Below, one piece after another: positions 21,920 through 30,942 of a stretch of DNA of 64,000 nt (positions are counted from its first letter, which is position 1; each line of letters opens with the position of its first letter). The position numbers and the translations under genes are program-made. The stretch covers positions 1 to 64,000 of the forward strand of contig PBUB01000002.1 of the NCBI GenBank assembly GCA_002729885.1, in the 5' to 3' direction. The notes under the pieces were generated by a model, which saw only the letters and a list, made by a program, of their open reading frames with translations, did no database searches and was not told the DNA's origin. Source of the DNA: Spirochaetaceae bacterium. GTDB lineage: Bacteria > Spirochaetota > Leptospiria > Leptospirales > Leptonemataceae.

Positions 21920-22466
21920 AGAAACTCTGAAGTATGCATCATTGCTTCCTGAAAAGAAGCGCAACAAGGTTAGCCGATCCACCGAGCTGGCAGAACTTCC
22001 ATCCGGAGACGCAGGCCGAAAGCTGAAAATGCGTCTTGGACGAGGCAAAGGAACTGGCAAAGGCAAGACTTCCGGTCGCGGTCAAAAGGGTCAAAAATCC
22101 AGAGCCGGTTATTCTATGACTCCGGGTTTTGAAGGTGGTCAGATGCCTCTGCATCGTCGACTGCCCAAGCGCGGTTTTAGTAGTCCGGATCCTAAAAGCT
22201 ATCAAACCATCAATCTATGGGTGCTGGAAAAATCCGGACTGTCCGGTGAACTGGGCGGGGCGGAACTACAAAAGAAAGGCCTGGTAGCCGATGGTTCTCA
22301 GTTAATCAAGATTCTGGGTACTGGAGATATCAAATCTAAAGTTTCACTGAAGGTGGATGCCGTTTCAGCATCTGCGAAGCAAAAGATCGAAGCTGCCGGA
22401 GGATCTGTAGAGATTCGTACCGCTGCCGATCGTCGCGAACTGAAAAAGAAAAAAGCGGGCGCTTGA
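21912..22466 (+). CDS. rplO: Ribosomal protein L15
   Basis: L15 is a late-assembling 50S core protein. The glycine- and lysine-rich signature [20 protein letters not shown] is at about residues 43-62 and the C-terminal domain is regular. The 184 residues are about 35 more than usual. Normal L15 has roughly 15 residues before this signature, starting MKLHEL or similar. Here there are about 40 unlike residues ([20 protein letters not shown] onward). The 8-nt overlap with rpmD supports the chosen ATG. An internal start is possible, but no good one is visible. Confidence 0.95.
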   Translation: MAEETLKYASLLPEKKRNKVSRSTELAELPSGDAGRKLKMRLGRGKGTGKGKTSGRGQKGQKSRAGYSMTPGFEGGQMPLHRRLPKRGFSSPDPKSYQTINLWVLEKSGLSGELGGAELQKKGLVADGSQLIKILGTGDIKSKVSLKVDAVSASAKQKIEAAGGSVEIRTAADRRELKKKKAGA

Positions 22467-22489
22467 GCGTCCTGGGATAGCATTTCTTT

Positions 22490-23848
22490 ATGAGTGCATT
22501 GATTACAATTTTTAGAATTCCGGAACTGCGAAAGAAAATCATGTATACCATCGGGCTTCTGGTGGTATTTCGCATGGGTTCTTTCATCACCATTCCAGGG
22601 GTAAACCCGGTGGCTGTGGCTCAGGCCCGACCTCCGGGTCAGTCCTTTCTGGACGTGGTGAACGTTTTCTCCGGTGGTGCACTCTTTAAACTGTCCATTT
22701 TCTCACTGGGCATTATGCCCTACATCTCTGCTTCGATTATTATGAGTCTTTTGACGGTTGTAATTCCGGCTCTGGCTCGGCTCCAAAGAGAAGGAGAGGA
22801 GGGTCGCAAGACCATCAATCGCTACACTCGCTATGGAACTGTTGTTCTTTGCGCGATTCAGGCAGTATTTATTCTGATCTGGGCTGTAGAGGAAAGAAAC
22901 ACCCTTCAGCAGCCTCTCGTGTCGGATGCAATGAATACCACCTGGTTTTTCATCGTAGGCGTCGTAGCCATTACTACAGGAACCATTCTGTTGATGTGGA
23001 TGGGTGAGCAGATCACCGAGCGAGGCATTGGAAACGGTGCCTCTCTGATTATCTTCGCCGGTATTATTGCTCAGCTTCCAGGAATGCTTCTGCAGATGTT
23101 TCGTGATGCAGACATCCAGATCTTTGATGTAATTATCCTGCTTCTGCTATTTATTATTCTAATTTCACTAACTGTGATCCTTTCGCAGGGAGTACGTAAA
23201 GTCCCGTTGCAGTACGGTAAGAAAATGCAGGGACGTCGTATGGTGCAGGCCCAGAGCCAGAGTATTCAGTTCAAGCTGAACTCGGCCAATGTAATGCCCA
23301 TTATCTTTGCTTCCTCTCTGTTGTTGTTTCCGCAGACTGTGTTCGGAATGCTCGGAGAAAGCTCTTCCAACAGTGTATGGATTAGTTTGCAGCAATGGTT
23401 GAACCCTTTTGCTCCGGTTTTCTACCAGCAGATTCCTTACTATCTAATCTACACTCTGCTAATCGTATTTTTCGCATATTTCTATACTGCGATCTACATC
23501 AACCCGCAGGAGCTGGCCGAGAACCTGAAAAAGTTTGGCGGCTTTATCCCGGGAATTCGTCCTGGAACCCATACTCGAGAGTATATCGAGGGCACGCTTA
23601 ACAGAATCATTCTGCCGGGTGCGATTTTCCTGGCCGGGCTGGCGCTGGCACCGTATTTCATTATTAATGCAATGGATCTGAAGGCAAACCAGAACATTCA
23701 AGGTCTGGCCTACACCTTCGGTGGAACCTCCCTCTTAATTATCGTGGGCGTAGCCCTGGATACACTAAAACAGATTGAAGCTCAGCTCAAAATGCGCAAT
23801 TATCAGGGCTTCATGAAGAAAGGTAAAATCCGAGGGAGGTTGAAGTAA
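22490..23848 (+). CDS. secY: Protein translocase subunit SecY
   Basis: SecY is the channel of the general secretion system, in the inner membrane with SecE and SecG. The 452 residues hold ten hydrophobic segments. The N-terminal region [21 protein letters not shown] and the plug region [24 protein letters not shown] (seen in pieces) are typical, as is the cytoplasmic loop near [17 protein letters not shown]. The stop shares a base with the adk ATG (TAATG). Confidence 0.99.
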   Translation: MSALITIFRIPELRKKIMYTIGLLVVFRMGSFITIPGVNPVAVAQARPPGQSFLDVVNVFSGGALFKLSIFSLGIMPYISASIIMSLLTVVIPALARLQREGEEGRKTINRYTRYGTVVLCAIQAVFILIWAVEERNTLQQPLVSDAMNTTWFFIVGVVAITTGTILLMWMGEQITERGIGNGASLIIFAGIIAQLPGMLLQMFRDADIQIFDVIILLLLFIILISLTVILSQGVRKVPLQYGKKMQGRRMVQAQSQSIQFKLNSANVMPIIFASSLLLFPQTVFGMLGESSSNSVWISLQQWLNPFAPVFYQQIPYYLIYTLLIVFFAYFYTAIYINPQELAENLKKFGGFIPGIRPGTHTREYIEGTLNRIILPGAIFLAGLALAPYFIINAMDLKANQNIQGLAYTFGGTSLLIIVGVALDTLKQIEAQLKMRNYQGFMKKGKIRGRLK

Positions 23849-24411
23849 TGCGAATTGTATTTATGGGTCCTCCGGGTGCCGGAAAAGGTACTCAGGCCAA
23901 AATCATATGTTCCGATGTCGGGATTCCCCAGATTTCTACAGGGGAGATCCTGCGTCATGCCATGGAAAGTGGCTCGGACCTGGGCAAAGAAGCCAAGAGC
24001 TATGTTGAGTCTGGCGGTCTTGTCCCGGATGCTGTAGTGATCGGTATTGTAAAGGAGCGCATTCAGGAGCCTGATTGCGTGAAAGGCTATCTGCTGGACG
24101 GATTTCCCCGGACACTGGATCAGGCGGACGCACTCAAGAGAATGACCGAAGAGCTGGGCAAGCCCCTGGATGTAGCATTGAACCTGGCTGTCCCTCAGGA
24201 TGAGCTGGTAAAGAGGCTGCTGGATAGGGCTCAAAAAGAAGGTCGGCCGGATGATACAGAGCCGGTGATCAAGAGTAGATTGAAGACTTATGAGGAGCAA
24301 ACCCTGCCCCTCGTGGACTATTACAAAAAAGAAGGTATCCTGAAGGAAGTGGATGGCCTGGGCAGCATGGAAGACATAACCGCCCGGATCAAATCCGCCC
24401 TGGGTATCTAA
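23848..24411 (+). CDS. adk: Adenylate kinase
   Basis: Adenylate kinase interconverts AMP, ADP and ATP in the cytoplasm. The 187-residue protein has the P-loop GPPGAGKGT at 7-15, the AMP-binding STGEILR segment, and DGFPRTLDQADAL. It is the short form: the lid region (RAQKEGRPDDTEPVIKSRL) lacks the zinc-binding insertion of long adenylate kinases. It starts on the last base of secY, the usual position in the spc operon. The map gene, which often follows adk, is absent. Confidence 0.98.
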   Translation: MRIVFMGPPGAGKGTQAKIICSDVGIPQISTGEILRHAMESGSDLGKEAKSYVESGGLVPDAVVIGIVKERIQEPDCVKGYLLDGFPRTLDQADALKRMTEELGKPLDVALNLAVPQDELVKRLLDRAQKEGRPDDTEPVIKSRLKTYEEQTLPLVDYYKKEGILKEVDGLGSMEDITARIKSALGI

Positions 24412-24436
24412 CAGGCCAGATTTTTGGCAGCTCAGG

Positions 24437-24470
24437 CCTCTGCTACAGGGAAAGTGCCTGACGGCAGAGG
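24437..24470 (+). promoter_or_regulatory. Hairpin between adk and infA
   Basis: CCTCTGC (24437-24443) pairs with GCAGAGG (24464-24470). Inside it a second short stem, CAGG (24446-24449) with CCTG (24457-24460), extends the structure. It lies in the 100-nt gap between adk and infA. No T-run follows, so it may be an RNA processing or stability element rather than a terminator. Function is unknown. Confidence 0.4.
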
Positions 24471-24511
24471 GGGGCTTCCAAAATATGGCATCTGGATTCG
24501 GAGATTAGAGA

Positions 24512-24730
24512 GTGGCCAAAGAAGGTGCAATAGAAGTAGAAGGCAAGGTCATTGAGCCATTGCCCAATGCCATGTTCCGTGTAGAACTGGAAAACGGCCA
24601 TCAGGTGCTTGCGCACATTTCCGGGAAGATGAGAATGCACTACATTCGAATTCTACCCGGAGACAAAGTAACCGTGGAATTATCCCCCTATGATTTGACC
24701 AGGGGACGCATTACATACAGGAAGAAATAG
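24512..24730 (+). CDS. infA: Translation initiation factor IF-1
   Basis: IF-1 is an OB-fold protein that blocks the A site during initiation. The 72 residues read [20 protein letters not shown] at the start and include [35 protein letters not shown] and [10 protein letters not shown], all diagnostic. Translation begins at GTG (24512), unlike most genes here. It lies between adk and rpmJ, and rpmJ starts right at its stop codon. Confidence 0.98.
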   Translation: MAKEGAIEVEGKVIEPLPNAMFRVELENGHQVLAHISGKMRMHYIRILPGDKVTVELSPYDLTRGRITYRKK

Positions 24731-24844
24731 ATGAAGATTCGAGTCTCTGTAAAGAAAATGTGCAGCGAATGCCGCGTAATCAAGCGTCGCGGTATTGTAA
24801 GAGTAATCTGCAGCAACCCGCGTCACAAGCAACGTCAGGGTTAA
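24731..24844 (+). CDS. rpmJ: Ribosomal protein L36
   Basis: This 37-residue protein begins [20 protein letters not shown] and is the zinc-binding form of L36, with Cys11, Cys14, Cys27 and His32 as ligands. It is the smallest gene in the operon. It starts on the base after the infA stop codon and precedes rpsM by 25 nt, the standard infA-rpmJ-rpsM order. Confidence 0.97.
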   Translation: MKIRVSVKKMCSECRVIKRRGIVRVICSNPRHKQRQG

Positions 24845-24869
24845 TCAGGAATTAGTATCAGGAAGAATT

Positions 24870-25247
24870 ATGGCAAGGATAGCAGGCGTAGACCTACCAA
24901 GAGATAAGCGAGTAGTAATCGGGCTGACCTATATTTTCGGAATCGGTCCCTCTCTCAGCAAGAAGATCCTCAAGAAAGCGGGTATCGATGAGTCCATCCG
25001 TGTTCGGGATCTGGATGAGCAACAGGTTGCGAGCATCCGAAATACCATCTCCGAGGAACATCAGGTAGAGGGTGACCTTCGAACTGAGGTAAACCTGAAC
25101 ATCAAGCGATTGATGGACATTGGTTGCTATCGTGGATTGCGCCACAGAATGGGGCTGCCTGCAAGAGGGCAGCGAACAAGAACGAATTCCCGTACCAGAA
25201 AGGGACGTCGTAAGACCGTGGCAAACAAGAAGAAGCCAGGTAAATAA
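24870..25247 (+). CDS. rpsM: Ribosomal protein S13
   Basis: S13 forms intersubunit bridges and contacts the P-site tRNA. The 125 residues begin [22 protein letters not shown], in the pattern of all bacterial S13. They contain the helix-two-turn-helix region and the basic tail with [25 protein letters not shown], seen as [12 protein letters not shown] and [10 protein letters not shown]. The length is normal. It is followed by rpsK after 31 nt. Confidence 0.99.
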   Translation: MARIAGVDLPRDKRVVIGLTYIFGIGPSLSKKILKKAGIDESIRVRDLDEQQVASIRNTISEEHQVEGDLRTEVNLNIKRLMDIGCYRGLRHRMGLPARGQRTRTNSRTRKGRRKTVANKKKPGK

Positions 25248-25278
25248 GCAATAAGGGTAATACCCGGCAGGGAAAACA

Positions 25279-25659
25279 ATGGCCAAGAGTAATAGAAAGA
25301 AGGAAAAGAAGAGCGTCGCAAGAGGCCGCGTTTACATTAACGCTACATTCAATAATACTATCATAACGATCACGGATTTGCAGGGTAATACCCTGGCATG
25401 GTCCTCATCAGGACACTTGAACTTCCGCGGTTCTCGTAAATCTACGCCCTATGCGGCGCAGATGGCAGCTCGAAACGCTGCTGAGAAAGCCCGGGAGTAC
25501 GGTCTACGTGAAGTAGAGGTGCTGGTCAAAGGTCCGGGGATTGGTCGAGAGTCCGCAATTCGCGCACTGGCCAACGAAGGATACCATGTGAGCACGATTC
25601 GGGATGTAACGCCACTGCCGCATAACGGTTGTCGGCCCAAGAAGAAACGAAGGGTGTAA
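25279..25659 (+). CDS. rpsK: Ribosomal protein S11
   Basis: S11 lies in the 30S platform beside the Shine-Dalgarno helix. The 126 residues contain [38 protein letters not shown] and the C-terminal [18 protein letters not shown], which identify it. In most bacteria rpsD comes next. Here the next gene, rpoA, begins only 31 nt after the stop. Confidence 0.99.
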   Translation: MAKSNRKKEKKSVARGRVYINATFNNTIITITDLQGNTLAWSSSGHLNFRGSRKSTPYAAQMAARNAAEKAREYGLREVEVLVKGPGIGRESAIRALANEGYHVSTIRDVTPLPHNGCRPKKKRRV

Positions 25660-25690
25660 TCCCCTCCAATCTTTATTCAGGAGATCTACT

Positions 25691-26683
25691 TTGAGTCCCA
25701 AACATCTGCTAAGAGGCTTCAAAAGACCACGCCAGATCGAGTTCACCACCGATGCTGAGCAGCCAGGCTACGGCCGCTTCATTGCCGAGCCGTTCGAGCG
25801 TGGCTTTGGAACCACTATTGCCAACTCGCTACGACGTACTCTGATGTCTTCAATTGAAGGCACTGCGATTACTGCTGTACGTATCGAAGGCGTTCCCCAT
25901 GAGTTTTCTACCATTGAAGGTGTGGTAGAAGATGTTACCCGTATTATTCTGAACCTCAAGCAAGTTCGAGCTACCTATGAAGCAGAGAACCGGGATGAGC
26001 CCCGGGTAATCCATATTGAGAAGAGAGGAGCAGGCGTTCTGCGTGCTTCCGATCTGGCTGTGGATTCGTCCATTCAGATCCTCAATCCGGATCTGCATAT
26101 TGCTACACTGAACGAAGATGCGAATCTTGTGATGGATCTTCAGTTTGAACGAGGAAGAGGATATCTGCCCTCAGAAATTCTGAAGAAGAACATCGATGAG
26201 ATCGGTACTATTCCTGTAGATGCATTGTTCTCTCCAGTAAAAAGAGTAAACTTTCAGATCACCGAAACTCGTGTAGGCCAGCGAACTGACTATGAGAAGA
26301 TGATTCTCGAGGTCTGGACCGACGGATCCATCGCCCCCGAGGATGCTGTGGCTCAAGCGGCCAAGATCCTGAAGGAGCATCTTACGGTATTTATCAATTT
26401 CGATGAGGAACCGGAAGAAGAAGACGACGAACCGGATGAATTGGAAGAAACGCTTCGCCAGAACCTGGAGAAGCATATCGAGGAACTGGAAGTATCGGTT
26501 CGTACGCTGAGCATGCTGAAGAGCCTGGAAATCGAGTATGTGGCGGATGTAGTTCGCCGCACCGAGGAAGAGTTCCAGAAGTCCAGACATTTCTCCACTC
26601 AATGTGTTGAGGAAGTGCGCCAGAAACTGGCTGAGATGAATCTGGAATTTGGAATGCGGGATTTCTTCGCAACCAGGGATTAA
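25691..26683 (+). CDS. rpoA: DNA-directed RNA polymerase subunit alpha
   Basis: The alpha subunit dimerises to scaffold RNA polymerase and contacts upstream promoter DNA and activators. The 330 residues have an N-terminal assembly domain (RPRQIEF, then [20 protein letters not shown] in pieces) and a C-terminal domain after an acidic linker ([15 protein letters not shown], about residues 239-253). It closely resembles Leptospira RpoA as I recall it. Translation starts at TTG, supported by AGGAG at 25679-25683 with 7-nt spacing and by homology starting [13 protein letters not shown]. Confidence 0.98.
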   Translation: MSPKHLLRGFKRPRQIEFTTDAEQPGYGRFIAEPFERGFGTTIANSLRRTLMSSIEGTAITAVRIEGVPHEFSTIEGVVEDVTRIILNLKQVRATYEAENRDEPRVIHIEKRGAGVLRASDLAVDSSIQILNPDLHIATLNEDANLVMDLQFERGRGYLPSEILKKNIDEIGTIPVDALFSPVKRVNFQITETRVGQRTDYEKMILEVWTDGSIAPEDAVAQAAKILKEHLTVFINFDEEPEEEDDEPDELEETLRQNLEKHIEELEVSVRTLSMLKSLEIEYVADVVRRTEEEFQKSRHFSTQCVEEVRQKLAEMNLEFGMRDFFATRD

Positions 26684-26726
26684 TTTTGGCCGCCCAGCGG
26701 GCGGCAATCGATAGAGAAGCGACATT

Positions 26727-27287
26727 ATGAGAAAGAGAAATAGCGTAAAACAGCTGAACAGAGTAACCTCGCATCGTCATGCAATGATGCGTAATATGGT
26801 AACCAGTTTGTTCGACCATGAGCGTATCATCACTACTCGAGCTCGTGCGAAGGCTTTGCGTCCTTACACAGAGAAACTGATTACGCGTGCCCGCAAGAAT
26901 CTTGATCCAGCAACTACGGACCATGCAAAGTTGCATAATAAGCGCGAAATCATGAAAATCGTGCGAGATCGCGATATAGTGAAGAAGTTGTTTGAGGATA
27001 TTGCCGAGCGATTCAAAGAGCGACCCGGTGGATACACGCGAATTATCCATCTTCCTGAAAGAGCTTCAGACAGCGCCCAAATGAGTATTATTGAACTTGT
27101 GGAGCGCAAAGATCGACCTCGCCGCGAGCGTCGCGCCAAGACCGCTGCCGTGGCAGGAGATGCCACTACAACCACTCGCGAATCTTCTACCAAGAAGTCC
27201 GGTGTGCCACAGAGAGAGAAAAAGTGGTTCAGCCGATTTCGAAAGGATAAAGAAGAGGGCGGAGAGGAAGAAAGCTCCGAGAGCTAA
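26727..27287 (+). CDS. rplQ: Ribosomal protein L17
   Basis: L17 lies near the exit tunnel. The family core MRKRNSVKQLNR, HRHAMMRNMVTSLFDHERI (in pieces) and GGYTRIIHLPERASD occupies about residues 1-130. The protein has 186 residues against the usual 115-130. The extra C-terminal part is low in complexity, first Thr/Lys-rich, then KWFSRFRKDKEEGGEEESSES. Similar extensions occur in other spirochaete L17 proteins as I recall. It is the last gene of the block before the terminator. Confidence 0.97.
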   Translation: MRKRNSVKQLNRVTSHRHAMMRNMVTSLFDHERIITTRARAKALRPYTEKLITRARKNLDPATTDHAKLHNKREIMKIVRDRDIVKKLFEDIAERFKERPGGYTRIIHLPERASDSAQMSIIELVERKDRPRRERRAKTAAVAGDATTTTRESSTKKSGVPQREKKWFSRFRKDKEEGGEEESSES

Positions 27288-27316
27288 ACTTCCAGAAGCT
27301 AGTCTTAGAGCGATAG

Positions 27317-27371
27317 GTCAGGTCCGCTTGTCGGATCTGACTGAAAAGCTGGCCGTTTGGTCGGCTTTTTT
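27317..27371 (+). terminator. Tandem, bidirectional terminator after rplQ
   Basis: The first stem is 10 bp: GTCAGGTCCG (27317-27326) with CGGATCTGAC (27332-27341), one G-U pair. The second is 8 bp: 27347-27354 with 27359-27366, two G-U pairs, followed by TTTTTT on the plus strand and preceded by AAAA. The second hairpin therefore also reads as a terminator on the minus strand, for the lipoprotein gene that ends at 27406. Confidence 0.85.
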
Positions 27372-27405
27372 CGTTTTGGAGGATCGCTATAGTGCCAGAG
27401 GGCGA

Positions 27406-28209
27406 CTATTCAAGGGCCGGGCAGGTTTCGATCATATAGGCTACGATGTTTCCCATTTCATCTTCTGTGTAGTAAGGCTCACGATCGCGGTCGCCGCGAA
27501 AGAAGGGACTGGTATCCTGCATCCAGGGAACGAAAAGATACCAGAGCGAGAAACTATAGTAGGATTCAATGCCCAGGTTTCTTTGACAGATGGTTGCGCC
27601 ATTTGAGTTGCGAAGACGTACCTGGATATTCATGCGATCTTTTTCGGTGAATCCGGGAACAAGGGTGAGTGTCACCAAAGAAAGAGTGTTAATTAGAACG
27701 AGCTTATTATGAACTCCGGGCGCAGACATTCTAACATTGCTGATATCCACTTCCAGTCGATAGTCCGGCTTTTCTTTGTGCGAGACTCGTGGGCCAAAGA
27801 CTTTTTTCAGACTCCCTTCAAGAGGTTGATCTAATTTCAAAGTTTTCTTCCGATAGGTTACTGAATAATAATTCCCACCGCTGTATCTGCTGGTGATTTC
27901 TCCAAGCTGCCAGAGGTGTAAATTGGATCGAACCCATACTGTGCTATTTGCATATTTACCCTCGGAATCGTAATTCGCTAGCTTTTCGACTTCCACAGAT
28001 TGTAAGTCAGTATCTGAATCCTTCCATCCGGGCGCAGTGTCTGGATGATCTGCAGGTGCCCGGGCATTTTTCACCTCCATTGTGCCATGGTAAGGCTCAG
28101 TTACATGGGCGGCGGAGGTTATGCATCCTGCAGCCCCCTGCAGCAGGAGGACAGGAAATATTATTGCGGGCAGGAGCGAGCGGAGGGTGGTTTCAAGGGT
28201 CTCTTTCAT
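27406..28209 (-). CDS. Putative lipoprotein of unknown function
   Basis: The 267-residue protein has a hydrophobic signal segment (LLPAIIFPVLLLQGAAGC) ending in a lipobox-like AAGC, with Cys29 as the likely lipidated residue. Spirochaete lipoboxes are loose, so this is plausible. The mature part looks soluble and beta-rich (NNYYSVTYRKKTLKLDQPLEGSLKKV-type stretches). A second hydrophobic stretch, INTLSLVTLTLVPGF, at about residues 180-195, is also present. I do not recognise a family. It lies 51 nt downstream of the Rrf2-type regulator on the same strand, so the two are probably one unit. It ends at the shared bidirectional terminator. Confidence 0.7.
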   Translation of the reverse strand: MKETLETTLRSLLPAIIFPVLLLQGAAGCITSAAHVTEPYHGTMEVKNARAPADHPDTAPGWKDSDTDLQSVEVEKLANYDSEGKYANSTVWVRSNLHLWQLGEITSRYSGGNYYSVTYRKKTLKLDQPLEGSLKKVFGPRVSHKEKPDYRLEVDISNVRMSAPGVHNKLVLINTLSLVTLTLVPGFTEKDRMNIQVRLRNSNGATICQRNLGIESYYSFSLWYLFVPWMQDTSPFFRGDRDREPYYTEDEMGNIVAYMIETCPALE

Positions 28210-28260
28210 TAGCGAGGAATATAAAACCTCAACCCCCTAGAGAATGGAAGCTAAAAAAAC

Positions 28261-28680
28261 CTAAATATAATACATCAATCCTTCTTCTGCTTCCTGATTC
28301 TTTCTTACGAATTCTGTCAGAGGAATTTCCAGGATATGGCGAATCTTACTATCCAGTTCATTCCAGAATACACCCTGCCGACCCTCTCGCAAATCCGCAT
28401 CTTTTTCCAGCACGGATAGATCCCCTTCCAGCGCATTCAGAATCTCAAAAACCGTGATGGTTTCCGGCTCTCGGGCCAGGCGGTAGCCGCCTTCGGAGCC
28501 ACGCACACTGTCCACCAGGCGTCGCTTTTTCAGGGTATTGATTATTTGTTCCAGGTATTTTACCGGGATGCTTTGTTTCTCGGCTATTTCGCGGGTCTTT
28601 AGCAGTCGGGCTCTTGCCTCTGGCTCACAGAGGCTCATCATGGCCTTCAGTCCGTATCTACCTTTGCTCGTGATCTTCAC
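28261..28680 (-). CDS. Rrf2-family transcriptional regulator lacking the iron-sulfur cysteines
   Basis: The first 85 residues of this 139-residue protein are a clear Rrf2 winged helix: KITSKGRYGLKAMMSL, then the recognition helix region IPVKYLEQIINTLKKRRLV and the wing SVRGSEGGYRL. IscR, NsrR and RirA bind an iron-sulfur cluster through three Cys at about residues 90-106. Here that region (LEKDADLREGRQGVFWNEL) has none, and the only Cys is residue 18. It therefore resembles the CymR-like, cluster-free branch. The start codon is GTG (28680-28678 on the minus strand). The likely target is the downstream lipoprotein gene and itself. Confidence 0.88.
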   Translation of the reverse strand: MKITSKGRYGLKAMMSLCEPEARARLLKTREIAEKQSIPVKYLEQIINTLKKRRLVDSVRGSEGGYRLAREPETITVFEILNALEGDLSVLEKDADLREGRQGVFWNELDSKIRHILEIPLTEFVRKNQEAEEGLMYYI

Positions 28681-28771
28681 TTCGATGGCTCGTTCCGTTT
28701 GGTGTTTACATTTTTTTTGCTGTCCCTCTTGCTTTCCAATGTATTTTCGTTAAATTCTGGCGGAAACTCCT

Positions 28772-29662
28772 GTGAACCATGAATTTGAAATCCATGCCCC
28801 GAGAATCTCGGAGGAGGAGCTGGAAGCCATCATTCGGCGCCGCCTGGCCAGTCGAAATCTGGATCCGGCTGAAATCGAGCGTGTAGAGAGCCTGAGTTTT
28901 TCCCCCCTTTCTGGCACGGGGATGAAGGGTTTTGACCCCGCGGAAACGGCTGATCTTTTTGAACGCTCTGCTACAGTCCCCAACTTTAGATCCGGAAAAT
29001 TTAGATGGCTGAAAGGTCCGCTGGCTGGCCTGGCTCGCTGGATCTATCGAATGTCTTCAGCCTTGATGGACAAGCTTTCCGAGCATAAAATCGAGGCGTT
29101 TTACAACGTCATCGGGGAATTGATTTTCTTGAGGAGGCAGGTAAGCGATCTACAGGCTCGCCTGGGAAGCGAGGCGGGTGCCTATCAAAGATCAGGGGAC
29201 ATGTATTCCGTGCCCCCAATGCATCAGGGACTGGATCTGGAAAAGGATCCATTGTACCGGGAATGCCGCTCACTGCTTCAGCTACTGGCTCGAAATCAAA
29301 TCCAGGCTCCCATTTCCATCGTGGATGATGCCGGAGGCTACATGCAGATGGCTGCATCCGGAGTGGGGCTGGAAAATGATTCCATTGCTTCCATGGATCT
29401 GATCTTCCAGGATTCCTTTTATCTGCGTCCCGGTAGCGTCGTAGCCATACCTTCTTTCCAGAACCTAAGATGCAGTCCGGCTTATCTGATTTCGGCCCTT
29501 CGAAGATTTGCAGGACAAAACTCCTATCTGTTGATCGGGACAGACCTGGCCACGGAAGAATACTCAGAATCCCTGCAATCTATCTGTCTGGGGCGGGGCT
29601 ATGAGCTGCTGGACCGTAGCCAGGACCCCGAAAGACAGGGATATCTTTTCATTTTGAGATAA
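28772..29662 (+). CDS. Unknown protein, possibly a degenerate methyltransferase-like partner of a glycosyltransferase
   Basis: This 296-residue protein starts at GTG (28772). Residues 1-110 are charged and helical. A segment at about 85-125 (ALMDKLSEHKIEAFYNVIGE, then FLRRQVSDLQARL) looks like the coiled N-terminal part seen before some sugar-operon methyltransferases. The C-terminal half (SIVDDAGGYMQM ... IPSFQNL ... YLISALRRFAGQNSYLLIG) has the rhythm of a Rossmann methyltransferase but lacks the GxGxG SAM-binding loop. That reading is inference. The stop overlaps the next gene, a GT4 glycosyltransferase, by one base, so a role in surface glycan synthesis is likely. Confidence 0.6.
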   Translation: MNHEFEIHAPRISEEELEAIIRRRLASRNLDPAEIERVESLSFSPLSGTGMKGFDPAETADLFERSATVPNFRSGKFRWLKGPLAGLARWIYRMSSALMDKLSEHKIEAFYNVIGELIFLRRQVSDLQARLGSEAGAYQRSGDMYSVPPMHQGLDLEKDPLYRECRSLLQLLARNQIQAPISIVDDAGGYMQMAASGVGLENDSIASMDLIFQDSFYLRPGSVVAIPSFQNLRCSPAYLISALRRFAGQNSYLLIGTDLATEEYSESLQSICLGRGYELLDRSQDPERQGYLFILR

Positions 29663-30942
29663 TGGCACGTTTGCTGCAACTCAGTCCGGGAGTGGCTCCG
29701 TTCGACGCCACCCTTTCATTGATGCTTGGAATCGTTCGAATCTTCAGACGCCAGGGACTGTACAGGAATTACGACATAGCAGCCAGACACGTGCCAGCGG
29801 GGTTTCGCATAAAGGGCCAGGGGATATCCGGAAACCGAGTCCATCCACTGGAGGACCTGGACCCCAGAAGATATTCGGCTGAAGATCTATTAATCTATCA
29901 TCATGGCATCGCCTGCGATGCAGAAGGCTTCATACGTCAGTTTCCCGGCAGTAGATTCATTGTGTATCATGGTCTTACCCCGGCCCGTTTTTACCTGCCG
30001 TATAATCTCACTGTAGCGGGTCGCCTGGAGCGCGGCCGAAGAGAATTACAGAGGCTGGCTTCTGCTTTTGAACGGGCTTATTGTTTTTCTCGAGTAACCG
30101 AGGCCGATTTGAGGGAATCGGGCTATTTGAACATTCGCAAAGTGGATCCTCCTTTGCAGGATGTATGGACCATCCCCGGGCCAGGCCCGAGCTCTCCTGA
30201 AGGCTTGCCCCCTCTATATGATCAAAAATTTGATCGAACGATGCAGGTCAGGACCGGGAAAACCATTCCTTCCGAAGAGCAGGCAGAGGAGGCTAGCTCC
30301 ACAGCCACATCTACAGATACAGCCAGAGATACAGAAACAGTTACAGATACAGCTACCAGCTGCACCGGCTCAAAGAAGGGTCCGATGTTACTTTCAGTGG
30401 GACGAATCGTTCCAAATAAAAATCATGAACCTCTGATTCGCATGATGTCCTATTTGATGAGCATCCATCCAGAAGCTCGTCTGGTATTCGCTGGCGAGCT
30501 TCGTCCTGGTCTGGATTATTATCACAGGCATTTGAAAGATCTGGTGCGAACCCTGGGTCTCCAGGATAATGTGGAGTTTACGGGACTCATCGACACTCCT
30601 GAACTCCAGCGGCTCTGGAATGAAAGCGACATCTATATCTGCAGTTCACTTCATGAAGGCTACTGTCTGCCTCTTGTAGAAGCAATGGTTAGAAACCGGC
30701 CGGTGGTTTACTTGAGATATCCCGGGAGTGCAGCTGCCGAAACCATGGACGGAGCCGGTCTTGGTTTCAGTCCCATGAATCCACTCATTCTTTCTGAAAT
30801 GATTTCAGAATTGCACACCAACGACACATTGTATCAAAATATAGTCCGTACTCAGCAGCAAAGGTTGCAACAGCTGCAGCCGGAAGAGCTGGCGCAGGAT
30901 ATAGTGAATCAATTGGCGCTGGTGGGAGGAGTGGATGATTGA
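29662..30942 (+). CDS. Glycosyltransferase family 4 (group 1)
   Basis: This 426-residue retaining glycosyltransferase has the nucleotide-sugar-binding domain in the C-terminal half: LLSVGRIVPNKNHEPLIRMM at about 244-263, FTGLIDTPELQRLWNESDIYI (in pieces), and the acid-base motif region HEGYCLPLVEAMVRNRPVV with the E-x7-E pattern. The linker before it (about residues 213-234) is a low-complexity Thr/Asp/Ala stretch encoded by imperfect hexamer repeats. Substrates cannot be predicted. It starts on the last base of the upstream unknown gene and overlaps the downstream DedA gene by 8 nt, so the three are translationally coupled. Confidence 0.9.
   Translation: MARLLQLSPGVAPFDATLSLMLGIVRIFRRQGLYRNYDIAARHVPAGFRIKGQGISGNRVHPLEDLDPRRYSAEDLLIYHHGIACDAEGFIRQFPGSRFIVYHGLTPARFYLPYNLTVAGRLERGRRELQRLASAFERAYCFSRVTEADLRESGYLNIRKVDPPLQDVWTIPGPGPSSPEGLPPLYDQKFDRTMQVRTGKTIPSEEQAEEASSTATSTDTARDTETVTDTATSCTGSKKGPMLLSVGRIVPNKNHEPLIRMMSYLMSIHPEARLVFAGELRPGLDYYHRHLKDLVRTLGLQDNVEFTGLIDTPELQRLWNESDIYICSSLHEGYCLPLVEAMVRNRPVVYLRYPGSAAAETMDGAGLGFSPMNPLILSEMISELHTNDTLYQNIVRTQQQRLQQLQPEELAQDIVNQLALVGGVDD
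30299..30360 (+). repeat. Imperfect ACAGAT-type hexamer repeat inside the glycosyltransferase gene
   Basis: The unit ACAGAT or ACAGCC recurs about seven times between 30301 and 30352, with small changes. It encodes the Thr/Asp/Ala linker between the two Rossmann domains. Because the unit is a multiple of three, slippage would lengthen or shorten the linker without breaking the frame. Confidence 0.6.

Noticed and set aside
27091..27606. Plus-strand frame across the rplQ terminator
   Set aside because: It crosses a strong terminator and two known genes in the wrong frame.
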